DNA of 47,692 nucleotides from Acidobacteriota bacterium (GTDB taxonomy: Bacteria; Acidobacteriota; Thermoanaerobaculia; Multivoradales; JAHZIX01), in NCBI GenBank assembly GCA_034211275.1, contig JAXHTF010000032.1, forward strand, positions 1-47,692, read 5' to 3'. The notes beneath the pieces were generated by a model. That model saw only the letters and a list, made by a program, of their open reading frames with translations. It did no database searches and had not been told where the DNA came from. Each line of letters opens with the position of its first letter. The stretch's first letter is position 1. Shown one piece after another: positions 25,072 to 33,315 of the stretch. Both the position numbers and the translations under genes were made by a program.

Positions 25072-26514
25072 ATGGAGAGGGTGGCGAAACAGGCCGAGGA
25101 AGGCGCGGCAGCGGGCATTCTGCAGAAGTTTCTGGAAGCTTTCCCCGAGTACCCCCAGACGGAGATCCTGGACCGCCTGCGGCGGGAGGAATTCTCGCGG
25201 CTGGACGAGCAGGGGCAGGTCTATCTGGACTACACCGGCGGCGGGCTCTATGGGGAGGAGCAGATCCGCCGGCATTTCGAGCTGCTGCGCTCCACGGTCT
25301 TCGGCAACCCCCACTCCTTCAACCCCACCTCGACCCGCACCAGCGAGCTAGTGGAGCGCTGCCGGCGGCGAGTGCTGGAATTTTTCGGGGCCAATCCGCA
25401 GGAATACGTCCTGATCTTCACCGCCAACGCCAGCCAGGCCTTGAAGCTGGTGGGTGAGGCCTACCCCTTCAGCGCCGGGGATCGCTTCCTCCTCACCTTC
25501 GACAACCACAATTCGGTCAACGGCATTCGGGAGTTCGACCGCGTCCGCGGCGCCGAGACTCGCTATGTGCCGGTGGAACCGCCGGATCTGCGGGTGGATC
25601 GTCAGGTCTTGGAGGAGCAGCTGCGTGAGCCGGTGCAAGGAGAGCACAAGCTCTTCGCCTTCCCCGCCCAGAGCAACTTCTCCGGCGTTCAGCACCCGCT
25701 GGAATGGGTCGCCCTGGCTCATGAGCACGGCTGGGACGTGCTCCTCGACGCCGCCGCCTTCGTGCCCACCAACCGCCTCGATCTGAGCCGCTGGCATCCG
25801 GACTTCGTCGCCCTCTCGTTCTACAAGATGTTCGGGTACCCCACCGGCGTCGGGGCACTCATCGCCCGCCGGGAGGCCCTGGGCAAGCTCCACCGGCCAT
25901 GGTTCGCCGGCGGCACCATCACCGTGGCTTCTGTGCAGGCGGATCGTCACTTCCTCGCCCCCGGCGGCGCCGCCTTCGAGGACGGCACCCTCGACTACGC
26001 CAACATCCCCGCGGTGGAGATGGGGCTGGACTTCTTGGAGCGGGCCGGCATCGAGGTGATTCACCAGCGGGTGCGCTGCCTCACCGGCTGGCTGCTGCGG
26101 CGGCTCCAGGAGCTGCGGCACTCCAACGGCGAGCCACTGCTTCGAATCTACGGACCCATCGACGAAGAAGGCCGCGGCGGCACGGTGACGGTGAATTTCC
26201 GCGATGCTCAGGGCCGCTTCATCGACCACCAGCTCATCGAGCGCCGCGCCGCCGAGGAAGGAATCTCCATCCGCACCGGCTGTTTCTGCAATCCCGGCGC
26301 CGGGGAGATGGCCATGGGGCTCTCCCGGGGTGAGCTGGACAGCTGCCTCAGCGGTCATGAAGATCGCCTCTCCTACGACGACTTCCACAACTGCATCACG
26401 GAGAAGGGCACCGGTGCGGTGCGTATCTCGGTGGGGCTGGCGAGTAACCTCAAGGACGTGGAGGCCTTCGTGGCCTTCGCAGGACGGCTCCTCGATCGAG
26501 GGCGTCTCGGCTGA
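25072..26514 (+). CDS. PLP-dependent class V enzyme (Moco-sulfurase N-domain-like)
   Basis: 480 residues of the NifS/aminotransferase V fold. Features: YLDYTGGGLYGEEQI, GNPHSFNPTSTRTSELVE, FTANASQALKLVGE, FAFPAQSNFSGVQHP, ALSFYKMFGYPTGVGALI with the PLP lysine, and RTGCFCNPGAGEMAMGLS with the catalytic-type Cys. The last two are characteristic of the cysteine desulfurase part of eukaryotic molybdenum-cofactor sulfurases. The MOSC domain of those enzymes is absent and the length fits the single domain. The ATG at 25072 is at the end of an AT-poor leader. It may mobilise sulfur from cysteine. Its gene is adjacent to, and convergent with, the methyltransferase gene. Confidence 0.85.
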   Translation: MERVAKQAEEGAAAGILQKFLEAFPEYPQTEILDRLRREEFSRLDEQGQVYLDYTGGGLYGEEQIRRHFELLRSTVFGNPHSFNPTSTRTSELVERCRRRVLEFFGANPQEYVLIFTANASQALKLVGEAYPFSAGDRFLLTFDNHNSVNGIREFDRVRGAETRYVPVEPPDLRVDRQVLEEQLREPVQGEHKLFAFPAQSNFSGVQHPLEWVALAHEHGWDVLLDAAAFVPTNRLDLSRWHPDFVALSFYKMFGYPTGVGALIARREALGKLHRPWFAGGTITVASVQADRHFLAPGGAAFEDGTLDYANIPAVEMGLDFLERAGIEVIHQRVRCLTGWLLRRLQELRHSNGEPLLRIYGPIDEEGRGGTVTVNFRDAQGRFIDHQLIERRAAEEGISIRTGCFCNPGAGEMAMGLSRGELDSCLSGHEDRLSYDDFHNCITEKGTGAVRISVGLASNLKDVEAFVAFAGRLLDRGRLG

Positions 26515-26520
26515 AGAGGC

Positions 26521-27453
26521 TCAGGCTTTGCGCAGCCGCCAGCAGAGGTACGATGCCCGGCCGCTACGGAGGGCCTGATAAACCTCTCCAGTGACCTCGG
26601 CGATGCGGCGGATGAAGGGGTGGTCGGGATTCGGCACCCCCTCTTCGAGCAACGTCTGGACGGTCTCGGAGGCTTCCTCCGCGGCGGCCACAGCCTCCGT
26701 GATGTCCTCCTCCCACTCAACGGCGAAAGGCGCCGCCCGCAGGATCCGCTCCCTCGACGGCCAGTCGTGGGGGAAGTGTTCCAACGCCCACAGATCGGAC
26801 CAGCACAAGATCCCACCGGGACGCAGCACGCGGTGGACCTCGGAGAGAAACGCCGCGAAATCCGGATAGCAGTGGGAAGATTCCAGATTCAACACCACGT
26901 CGAAACTCGCGTCCGCCAACGGCAGCGCTTGAGCGTCTCCAGGCTGGAAGCGCAGATCCTCGTGAGAGTGGAAACCACGGCTGAGGAAGGTGTTGGCCAG
27001 GCAGCGGTCGACCCCGAGGACTCGCCTTGGCTCGGCGTAGCAGACGAGATAGGAAGCATTGCCGCCGCGGCCGGAACCGACTTCGAGCACGCTACGGCCG
27101 CTGAGGTCGAGGTCCCGCAGCACGTGGCGCACCAAGGCCAGGTGATGGCGCCGAGGCCGGTCGCCGGGAAGCAGCCAGGAGTAGGGGGAGGAGCGCTCCG
27201 CCGGCGTGCCATACTCCTCGGCGTAGCCGTAGTTCATGAACACGAAGCCAGGGTCGCGCACCCGCTGGCCCAGGAGGTCGTAGAAGAGGGCGGCGGCGTC
27301 CTGAGTCGTCCCAGAATCTGATGGGCTCGATGCTGGTGAGCCTGATGTCGGTGAGCCCGAGGTCGGCGAGCGCGAGGTCGATAAGTCCAGCGTCGATGAG
27401 CCCAAGGAAGCCGAGCGCGCAGCGGCCGAATCTCTGTTCCCGGAAGTACCCAT
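26521..27453 (-). CDS. SAM-dependent class I methyltransferase
   Basis: Up to 310 residues. SAM-binding motif I is VLEVGSGRGGNASYLV, followed by VLGVDRC and the motif LPLADASFDVVLNLESSHCYPD. VLRPGGILCWSDLW is post-motif III. The segment FVFMNYGYAEEYG near residue 70 resembles methyltransferases of phenolphthiotriol and other natural-product pathways. The first about 50 residues are a low-complexity Ser/Thr/Pro/Gly stretch built from short repeats, and the ATG at 27453 shares CATG with the divergent reductase start. The true start may therefore be internal, for example the TTG of LGSSTLDL. The substrate is unknown; the RiPP or the siderophore-like reductase next door is a natural suspect. Confidence 0.8.
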   Translation of the reverse strand: MGTSGNRDSAAARSASLGSSTLDLSTSRSPTSGSPTSGSPASSPSDSGTTQDAAALFYDLLGQRVRDPGFVFMNYGYAEEYGTPAERSSPYSWLLPGDRPRRHHLALVRHVLRDLDLSGRSVLEVGSGRGGNASYLVCYAEPRRVLGVDRCLANTFLSRGFHSHEDLRFQPGDAQALPLADASFDVVLNLESSHCYPDFAAFLSEVHRVLRPGGILCWSDLWALEHFPHDWPSRERILRAAPFAVEWEEDITEAVAAAEEASETVQTLLEEGVPNPDHPFIRRIAEVTGEVYQALRSGRASYLCWRLRKA

Positions 27454-28450
27454 GATCGAATCCTCCGCACCCTACCGCGCCCTCGTCTGCGGCAGCAACT
27501 ACGGCCGCGTCTACCTCGAGGCCCTGGCGGGGCAGGAGCGCGTCCGGCCGGTGGGGCTGCTGGCCAGCGGCAGCGAGCGGAGCCGGGCGCTGGCGGGGAA
27601 GCACGGCCTGCCACTCTACCGCTCCGCCAGCGAGCTGCCCGCCGGCATCGATCTGGCCCTGGCGGCGCTTCCTTCTTCGGCCAACGACGTCGTCCTGGAG
27701 CTCTTGGAGCGCGGGGTCCCGGTGCTCTGCGAGCATCCCCGCTCCCCCACTTTCGTCCAGCAGGCCTTCGAGATCGCCAAACACGTCGGCGTGGCCTTCC
27801 AGATCAACGGCCACTTCGGCGATCTGCCCGCGGCTCGAAGCTTCGCCGAGGTCTTCCGGAAGCAGGTCTCGGTCTCCCCACCCCGCTTCCTCCAAGTCAC
27901 CGGCCAGGAGCGCAGCCTCTACGCCGTGCTGGACGTCCTGGACCGGGCTTGGGGCGGGCTCGAAGCTCTGAAGCTGCGGGAAGCCTCTGTGGACAACGAG
28001 AGGGAGCCCCGGTCGTCCTCCTCTACCGCCTGGGCTCATCTCGCCGGCACCCTGGGTGAGGTTCCCATCGACTTGCGCATCCAGGTTCCCCCGGTTAGCC
28101 CTCCCGACGGCAGCCCGTCCTATTGGGTGGACTTGCAGCTGGCGGTGGGTTTCGATACCGGAGTGCTCTCCCTCCTCTCCCTCGCCGGACCGGTGGTGTG
28201 GAATCGCAATCTGGCCCGGTCGGCGGCGGAAGATCGGGCGCTTTGGGAGCTGGTTGGAGGCTCGTCCCAAGGAATCCAGGGCCCCTCACCGTCCGAACTG
28301 CGAAGAGCCCGGGAAGAGGCCAACCGGGCGGCCGTCGGCCGGCTGGTGCAGGTTCTGGAAGGAGCCGATCCGGAACCGGTGGTGACACGGCACCGCTTGC
28401 TGGCCCTGGCTCGGGCCTGGGAGCTGGTAGGGAGCCGGCTGCGCTCCTGA
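27452..28450 (+). CDS. Thiazolinyl-imide-reductase-like oxidoreductase (Gfo/Idh/MocA)
   Basis: 332 residues. The NADPH-binding start LVCGSNYGRVYLEAL, the segment VGLLASGSERSRALAGKHG, GVPVLCEHPRS and QINGHFGDLPAARSF closely follow PchG/Irp3/YbtU, which reduce a thiazoline ring to thiazolidine in pyochelin and yersiniabactin assembly. No NRPS, salicylate or other siderophore gene is in the window. The nearest heterocycle-forming enzyme is the YcaO cyclodehydratase about 2 kb away. The ATG at 27452 overlaps the divergent methyltransferase start in the palindrome CATG, and no ribosome-binding site is evident. It is convergent with the S53 peptidase gene (23 bases apart). Confidence 0.82.
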   Translation: MIESSAPYRALVCGSNYGRVYLEALAGQERVRPVGLLASGSERSRALAGKHGLPLYRSASELPAGIDLALAALPSSANDVVLELLERGVPVLCEHPRSPTFVQQAFEIAKHVGVAFQINGHFGDLPAARSFAEVFRKQVSVSPPRFLQVTGQERSLYAVLDVLDRAWGGLEALKLREASVDNEREPRSSSSTAWAHLAGTLGEVPIDLRIQVPPVSPPDGSPSYWVDLQLAVGFDTGVLSLLSLAGPVVWNRNLARSAAEDRALWELVGGSSQGIQGPSPSELRRAREEANRAAVGRLVQVLEGADPEPVVTRHRLLALARAWELVGSRLRS

Positions 28451-28473
28451 GCGGCAAGTCCGGTCTGGAGCTC

Positions 28474-30171
28474 CTAGGTCTTGGCCTTCGCCTTGGAGCC
28501 CTTCACCTCCTCCCGCAGGGCTGCCAAGAGCTTGGTGCCCACCGGGCGGCCCAGGCCGGTGCAGGGATCCCAGCCAGTGGCGGTGGCCATGTAGAGGCCG
28601 TTGTCGCCCTTGCAGATGTTGATGAAGGCGTCTTCGAAGCTGGGCTCGTAGATCGTCGGCGTCAGCCACCCCACCCGATACCCCTTCTTGAGGTCCTGGT
28701 TGGCTTCGATGATCTGCATCACCAGTCCGCCCAGGAGGGGCGCCGCCGAGCTGGTCCCGCCCATGCCCACCTCGGCACCGCCGATGATCAGAGCGTAGCC
28801 GGTGGCCAAGGCGGCGAGGGCGCTGATGTCGGGGATGCCCCGTTTCAAAACCCCGAAGGGCGCCACCGCGCCATGCTGCCATTTGGGGGCAGCGAATTTC
28901 TCGCTGGCGCCGCCGCCGCTGGCGGAGAAATAGAGGTCCATGCGCCCCTCCCGCCACACGCACTCGCGCACGTCCCGGTCCGTCGGAGCGCTGAGGATGG
29001 TGGTGCCGCCGCAGGCCAACGAATAGATGCTCGACGCCGGGTAATACACCGGTCCGCCACCGAAATCACCGGAGGCGAAGCACACCGTCACCCCCAGGGA
29101 CGCGGCTTTGGCCAGAGCGCTCTCCATGGCCTGCAGGCTGTCGCTGCGCATGCGATATTCGTACTGCCCCCAGCTGCAGGAAACCACCGTGGGGAGCCCG
29201 TACTTCTCCCGGAACTCGGCGCCCAAGATGTGTTCCATGGCGGCGGCCTGGTCGTCCTGGGTGTTGGGCGCGAAGACCACCACGATACGAGCGTCCGGGA
29301 CCACCGCCCCCACCACCTCGATATCGGTGGTCGTCTCGATGGTCCAGGTGATGTTGTTGACGCTGTCCTCCTCGGGAGTGTCGAGGCTGTCCGAATCCAC
29401 CGGCTCGGGCTCGAAGCCCTGAGCCTTGAGGAATCGCTGGACCGCTTCGTTGGAGGCGGGTTTGTTCTTCGCCCCGAAGAGCTCCAGGACCTCGATCTGG
29501 GGAGTCTTGAGACCGATCCCCGAGAAATAGTGATCTAGATCCTCCTGGTGAAAGCCGCCCCCCAAGAGCAACAGCGCCACCGTCTGGCCCTTGCCGGTGT
29601 ACTGCATGGGAAAGTCGTAGAGTTCTGCCACCTGCCGCACCTCGAAATTGTCCTTCGTGCGCTCGGCGATGCGCGGGCGGCGTTTGAACAGCGCGGGTGT
29701 TTCGTCCAGGCCCTGAACCGCCTCGAGGGTTTCGCTCAGCTGATCCGGCACCAGCACCGGACTGCTGTGGGTGCGGAAGGTCTCGCCGTCCTCGTGGACG
29801 TTCTCCAGCTCCACCTTCAGGGCCTTTTGCAACTTCGCCAGCGGTCCCTCCACCACCACCGACCGCTGACCGGGACGCAGGGCCTTCACCTTCAGCCCCA
29901 TACGCCGGGCGAATGTGGCCACCTTTTCCATATCCTCTTCCCGAGCCCCGAAGCGCTCCTCCCACTCCTCCACCGTCAGGTGCTGGCGCTGATGCGGCAA
30001 ATGCCCCGCCAGGTTGTCGAGAATTCCCCCCAGGCGCTCGCTCATGGTGTCTTCGTCCCGAGGCCGCAATCGGAAGGTGACCTCCGCGGTCTCGTCCAGA
30101 TCGACGCTGCGGGCGGGACGGAGCCGAGCCAGGCTCGGCAGCGGGCGGGACGGCAAGATCGGTTTGGCCAT
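28474..30171 (-). CDS. S53 family serine-carboxyl peptidase (sedolisin/kumamolisin)
   Basis: 565 residues. A pro-domain (about 1-170) with VTFRLRPRDE and GHLPHQRQHLTVEEWEERFG is followed by the catalytic domain. The active site is IETTTD (Glu279, Asp283), the oxyanion SGDFGGG (Asp369) and GGTSSAAP (Ser474); spacing matches kumamolisin. The calcium site is the block DNGLYMATATGWDPCTGLG near the C-terminus. There is no obvious signal peptide, so a cytoplasmic or unusual export route is possible. The ATG at 30171 has AGGAG seven bases upstream. It is downstream of the precursor and cyclodehydratase on the same strand, 189 bases after the latter, and could process the leader peptide; this is inferred from position. 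Confidence 0.9.
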   Translation of the reverse strand: MAKPILPSRPLPSLARLRPARSVDLDETAEVTFRLRPRDEDTMSERLGGILDNLAGHLPHQRQHLTVEEWEERFGAREEDMEKVATFARRMGLKVKALRPGQRSVVVEGPLAKLQKALKVELENVHEDGETFRTHSSPVLVPDQLSETLEAVQGLDETPALFKRRPRIAERTKDNFEVRQVAELYDFPMQYTGKGQTVALLLLGGGFHQEDLDHYFSGIGLKTPQIEVLELFGAKNKPASNEAVQRFLKAQGFEPEPVDSDSLDTPEEDSVNNITWTIETTTDIEVVGAVVPDARIVVVFAPNTQDDQAAAMEHILGAEFREKYGLPTVVSCSWGQYEYRMRSDSLQAMESALAKAASLGVTVCFASGDFGGGPVYYPASSIYSLACGGTTILSAPTDRDVRECVWREGRMDLYFSASGGGASEKFAAPKWQHGAVAPFGVLKRGIPDISALAALATGYALIIGGAEVGMGGTSSAAPLLGGLVMQIIEANQDLKKGYRVGWLTPTIYEPSFEDAFINICKGDNGLYMATATGWDPCTGLGRPVGTKLLAALREEVKGSKAKAKT

Positions 30172-30314
30172 GCTGACTCCTCTCGATCCGGGCCCGAAGA
30201 GATCCGTTGGGAAGCTCCTCGGTCGGGATACACATTTCGGGCAAACAACTGGATGCAACGACTCTAGCAAGAGTCCGTCATGGCAGCGTCAAACTCGTGC
30301 GACGAGGTGACAGC

Positions 30315-30368
30315 GTCTTCGAGCTCAGAGGAGTCTTCGAGCTCAGAGGAGTCTTCGAGCTCAGAGGA
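30315..30368. repeat. Three perfect 18-bp tandem repeats at the ycaO 3' end
   Basis: The unit GTCTTCGAGCTCAGAGGA occurs three times without a mismatch at 30315-30332, 30333-30350 and 30351-30368. The stop codon of the cyclodehydratase (30361-30363, TGA on the minus strand) lies in the third copy, so the first unit met by the ribosome ends the protein. The remaining two copies lie in the 3' untranslated region and each carries the same TGA. The unit is a multiple of three. Confidence 0.95.
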
Positions 30369-32637
30369 AGAGATGCACCGGGTTGAGCTCCTCCTCCGAC
30401 CGGGCCGCCGGCAGCCAACCCAGTCGCACCGGCACGTCGTAGAGGCGTCCCGGGGCGAAGCGGGCCCACCAGGGCCGCATCCCCGGCACCACCACTTTGA
30501 CCACCTTCAACGGCGCCTCCCGGCGGGATTGGTCCAGAACCAAGACATCGAGGTCGAGGTCCCGGGCGCGCTCCACCAGCCATGCCACATCCTGGGCCAG
30601 ATCCGGCCTCGAGGTGTCGGGCCAGTCATCGGCAGCTCGGGACGGCTGATCCGGTGCCGGCTCCAACCATTGGGGGTCTTGTCCCGCCGCCAGCCGCGGC
30701 CAGCGCTGGGCCAGCGGGTTGTCCCCACTGCGGCGGGGCAGAAACTGCACCAGCTCGGTGAGGGCCCGGCCCACCGCTACGTCGGGGTCCAGATGGGCGC
30801 CAAAGCCCATCATCAAATCTCCCGCCACCGTATCCCGCCGCCGGGAGAGCGCCGCCACCACCGGCACTCCGAAATCGCTGGTCAGGTCCAACGACCACAG
30901 CCGCCGGCCCTGGCTCTCCAGATGACGCAGAAGCTCCCCACTGTGGGCGTCGGCGAAGGACTCCAGATCCACCGCCGGCCGCTGTACCCGGGAGTACCAC
31001 CACAATGCCGCCGCATCCCGTTCCACCAGCTCCAAGAAACCCTGAAGGACGGCTTCCTCCACGGTGTTGCCCGCGGCGTTGCCGTTGGAATCCGCGAGGC
31101 AGAGGGGGGCCTGTTCTTCGTAGTCGTAGTAGAGCAGGCCGGTGGGCAGCCAGCGGGTTGTCTCCTCGGTGAGGGACCATAGCGGCGACCACTCCACGAG
31201 CCGATCCTCCGGAAAGGCCGCCGGCACCCAATTGGCGAGGCCTTCCCGACGATTCCAATCCTCCCGCCCCTGGATCTGAGCCTGGCTGAAGAGCATGCAG
31301 CGGTTCGGGTGCACCGCCGCCTTTCCGAGCTCCTGGAAGCTGGCGCTGCGGCGGGGTTCGTCGCCGCGAAAAATCCCCGAGTAGCGCTCCACCGCCTCCG
31401 CCAATGCGCTGACCCGGGCCTGCTGAGCGTTCTTGCCCTTGCCGCTGCTGTGGCGGCCGAGGCGCCGGCGGAGAGCCCCCCAGGAATCGTAGGAACGGGG
31501 AATGGCGTGGGCAGCGGAATATACGTGCAGCCCCTGGGAGCTCGCGGCCTGGGCGGGAGTCTCCGCGGGAAGCCGCCGCAGACCGTGGACGATCCCGGTG
31601 ATGGGGCTGTAGCAACGCTCCAGGCGCCGGTAGGTCTCCTCCACCGGCAGCGCCCGATGGCCGCCGTCGTCGGTTGAAGCCTTGGGTCTTGGAACGAGAT
31701 GCACAGGCGCCGCCGAGAGCACCGTCTCCCTCCCGTCCTCCCTCTCCGGACCACCGCACTGCGGACAGCCACCGCCGGCAGGAACGGGATGAGGACGAAC
31801 CTGGCGGGAGGCGAGATCGAAGCTCCACAACCGCCGCCGCAGGGGCGAGTGGGGGCCCAAGTCCACCGCCGCCAGCCCCTGCACCAAGGCCTTCAAGCCT
31901 TGCTTCCAGCCACCGAAAGCGGCGGTCCCGGAAGCCCCTTCACCCAACCACCGCTGCACCGGCCGGTTGGCGGCGATGGCCGCGTTCAGGCAGGCGAGGC
32001 AGAGAGCGTCCTCCGGCCCGAGGAGAGGGCCGAGCCAGGACACTTCCGGATGGGGGCGGAGCAGCAGGCCGAGCCTTCCTGCCGACCATAGAGCTCGGCG
32101 CATCTCTTCGAGACCGGGATGGTCGTAGGAGGTCGTGGGGATCAACCACAGCTCGGCCTCCCCGTCGCTCACCTCCTCCAGCGACGCATCGGGGAGCAGC
32201 TCGCGGACGTCGGCGGCCACTTCATGATCTCCGCGGCGCTCCGCCGACGGCGCGAAACAGTCCAGGGAGAGGCCCACCGGCCGTGTCTGGTCCGTGGCGG
32301 AGGCGGATTGGCTCCAGGGAGGCCGCGGTGGCTCGCGGGGAAGATCCGAAGCATCCTCGTCGGCCGCCAACAACCCCAGCTCCCTCAGCAACACCAGCGC
32401 GGCGAAGATCTCTGCGGGACCGTCATGCTCCCGCAGCCGGTGGATCAGTTGGGGAATCGTATTCCGGCCGTCCAGCAGCGGCACCAGGCGAGCGTAGAAG
32501 GATCCCGGGAACCAATGATGGCGGGTCTCTGAAACGAAGATCGCCCCCTCGCCATCCACCGCCCGCACCCGATAGTGGGGGTGCAGACGAGGTGGCTCGG
32601 GGGCCTGGGGCGCGGAAGAAGTACGAGCCTTCGGCAC
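30361..32637 (-). CDS. TOMM cyclodehydratase: E1-like/YcaO fusion
   Basis: 758 residues. Residues about 18-95 (HYRVRAVDGEGAIFVSE, YARLVPLLDGRNTIPQLI) look like the precursor-binding winged helix of a TOMM cyclodehydratase. About 120-330 is an E1-like scaffold with a four-Cys zinc site (C213xxC216, C291xxC294). From about 370 is the YcaO domain: GKNAQQARVSALAEAVERY, DSNGNAAGNTVEEAVLQG and LELVERDAAALWW carry the ATP-binding glutamates. The tail ends NPVHLFL, not a full PxPxP. Such fusions use ATP to convert Cys, Ser or Thr of a precursor to thiazoline or (methyl)oxazoline. The start is GTG at 32637 with a weak ribosome-binding site, 63 bases after the precursor gene. No flavin dehydrogenase is present to aromatise the rings. 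Confidence 0.92.
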   Translation of the reverse strand: MPKARTSSAPQAPEPPRLHPHYRVRAVDGEGAIFVSETRHHWFPGSFYARLVPLLDGRNTIPQLIHRLREHDGPAEIFAALVLLRELGLLAADEDASDLPREPPRPPWSQSASATDQTRPVGLSLDCFAPSAERRGDHEVAADVRELLPDASLEEVSDGEAELWLIPTTSYDHPGLEEMRRALWSAGRLGLLLRPHPEVSWLGPLLGPEDALCLACLNAAIAANRPVQRWLGEGASGTAAFGGWKQGLKALVQGLAAVDLGPHSPLRRRLWSFDLASRQVRPHPVPAGGGCPQCGGPEREDGRETVLSAAPVHLVPRPKASTDDGGHRALPVEETYRRLERCYSPITGIVHGLRRLPAETPAQAASSQGLHVYSAAHAIPRSYDSWGALRRRLGRHSSGKGKNAQQARVSALAEAVERYSGIFRGDEPRRSASFQELGKAAVHPNRCMLFSQAQIQGREDWNRREGLANWVPAAFPEDRLVEWSPLWSLTEETTRWLPTGLLYYDYEEQAPLCLADSNGNAAGNTVEEAVLQGFLELVERDAAALWWYSRVQRPAVDLESFADAHSGELLRHLESQGRRLWSLDLTSDFGVPVVAALSRRRDTVAGDLMMGFGAHLDPDVAVGRALTELVQFLPRRSGDNPLAQRWPRLAAGQDPQWLEPAPDQPSRAADDWPDTSRPDLAQDVAWLVERARDLDLDVLVLDQSRREAPLKVVKVVVPGMRPWWARFAPGRLYDVPVRLGWLPAARSEEELNPVHLFL

Positions 32638-32700
32638 GGGGGTCAGGCTCGTCGTCTTCCCGGCAGGGGCCTACTCTCGGTCGGCTTACGGCGCGGGCCG

Positions 32701-32961
32701 TCAGCGGCCGGGAGCTTCGGAGAACGGCACCACGCAGGTGGTCGGATCCGCGCCACCGTTCTCGGCGATGTCCGGCAGATCGGTGCCCAGCTTGTCCTCC
32801 AGAGCCGCCTTGAGCTCCTTCGGGGTCACCTCATAGCCATGCTCTTGGGCCAGGGCCATGGTTTCCTGCTGCATCTGATCCCGAATCTTCGCCATCTTCT
32901 GGTAGAGCTCCGGATCCTCGTCGATGGCCTGGAGAAAACTGTCTGCGTGTTCCTTGGACAT
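32701..32961 (-). CDS. Nif11-type RiPP precursor peptide
   Basis: 86 residues. The leader (about 1-70) has the Nif11 look: MSKEHADSFLQAIDEDPELY, a helical middle and TPKELKAALEDKL, ending in AENGG. The GG at 69-70 is a typical leader cleavage site. The core would be about 15-16 residues, ADPTTCVVPFSEAPGR, with Thr74, Thr75, Cys76 and Ser81 as possible heterocyclisation sites. Cys76 is the only cysteine in the peptide. The ATG at 32961 has GGAAGG about 10 bases upstream. It lies directly before the cyclodehydratase gene on the same strand. Core modification and cleavage are inferred. Confidence 0.88.
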   Translation of the reverse strand: MSKEHADSFLQAIDEDPELYQKMAKIRDQMQQETMALAQEHGYEVTPKELKAALEDKLGTDLPDIAENGGADPTTCVVPFSEAPGR

Positions 32962-33315
32962 ACTTCTATCCCTTCCTCTCGGTCAGAAGGCTGCGATCTC
33001 ACGGTCGCAAGCGTTGGGGGAGGCCGCCCTCAAACGAGCGGGGCAGTCTCGCTCAGTGAGCCTATCCCCGACTCGGCTCGTCCTCTAGGCGCCGACGGTG
33101 GTTATGGGCAATCCGTGGTGTGGCTCAGGCGATGATTGGGGCCGCCGCAGCGGAAGATTGAACCGGAAGAGCCAGCGAGACGAAGCTCGCCCGGCTCCCT
33201 CCTCGAACATCCGCCACAGGAAAGCCGCTCGCAGCGTCCTTCGACTTCTGCCACAGACTGCTGATTTCGTAGATCGACAACGATCAGACTATAGCATCGC
33301 CCTCGGCACCACTCG
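32962..33315. other. 354-base gap upstream of the RiPP precursor
   Basis: Gene-free stretch between the precursor start and the cyclase 3' end. On the minus strand TGCTATAGT (33296-33288) is a possible extended -10, followed by the inverted repeat GATCG-ACAA-CGATC (33272-33285), which would overlap the transcript start as an operator might. GCTCAGTGAGC (about 33053-33063) is a short palindrome. The -35 is not convincing. The 320-base leader this implies could be regulatory. No small ORF with a leader-like sequence is visible on either strand. Confidence 0.3.

Noticed and set aside
27452-28450. Siderophore (pyochelin/yersiniabactin) cluster
   Set aside because: Only the reductase-like gene is present; no NRPS, salicylate synthase, or siderophore transporter is seen in the window.
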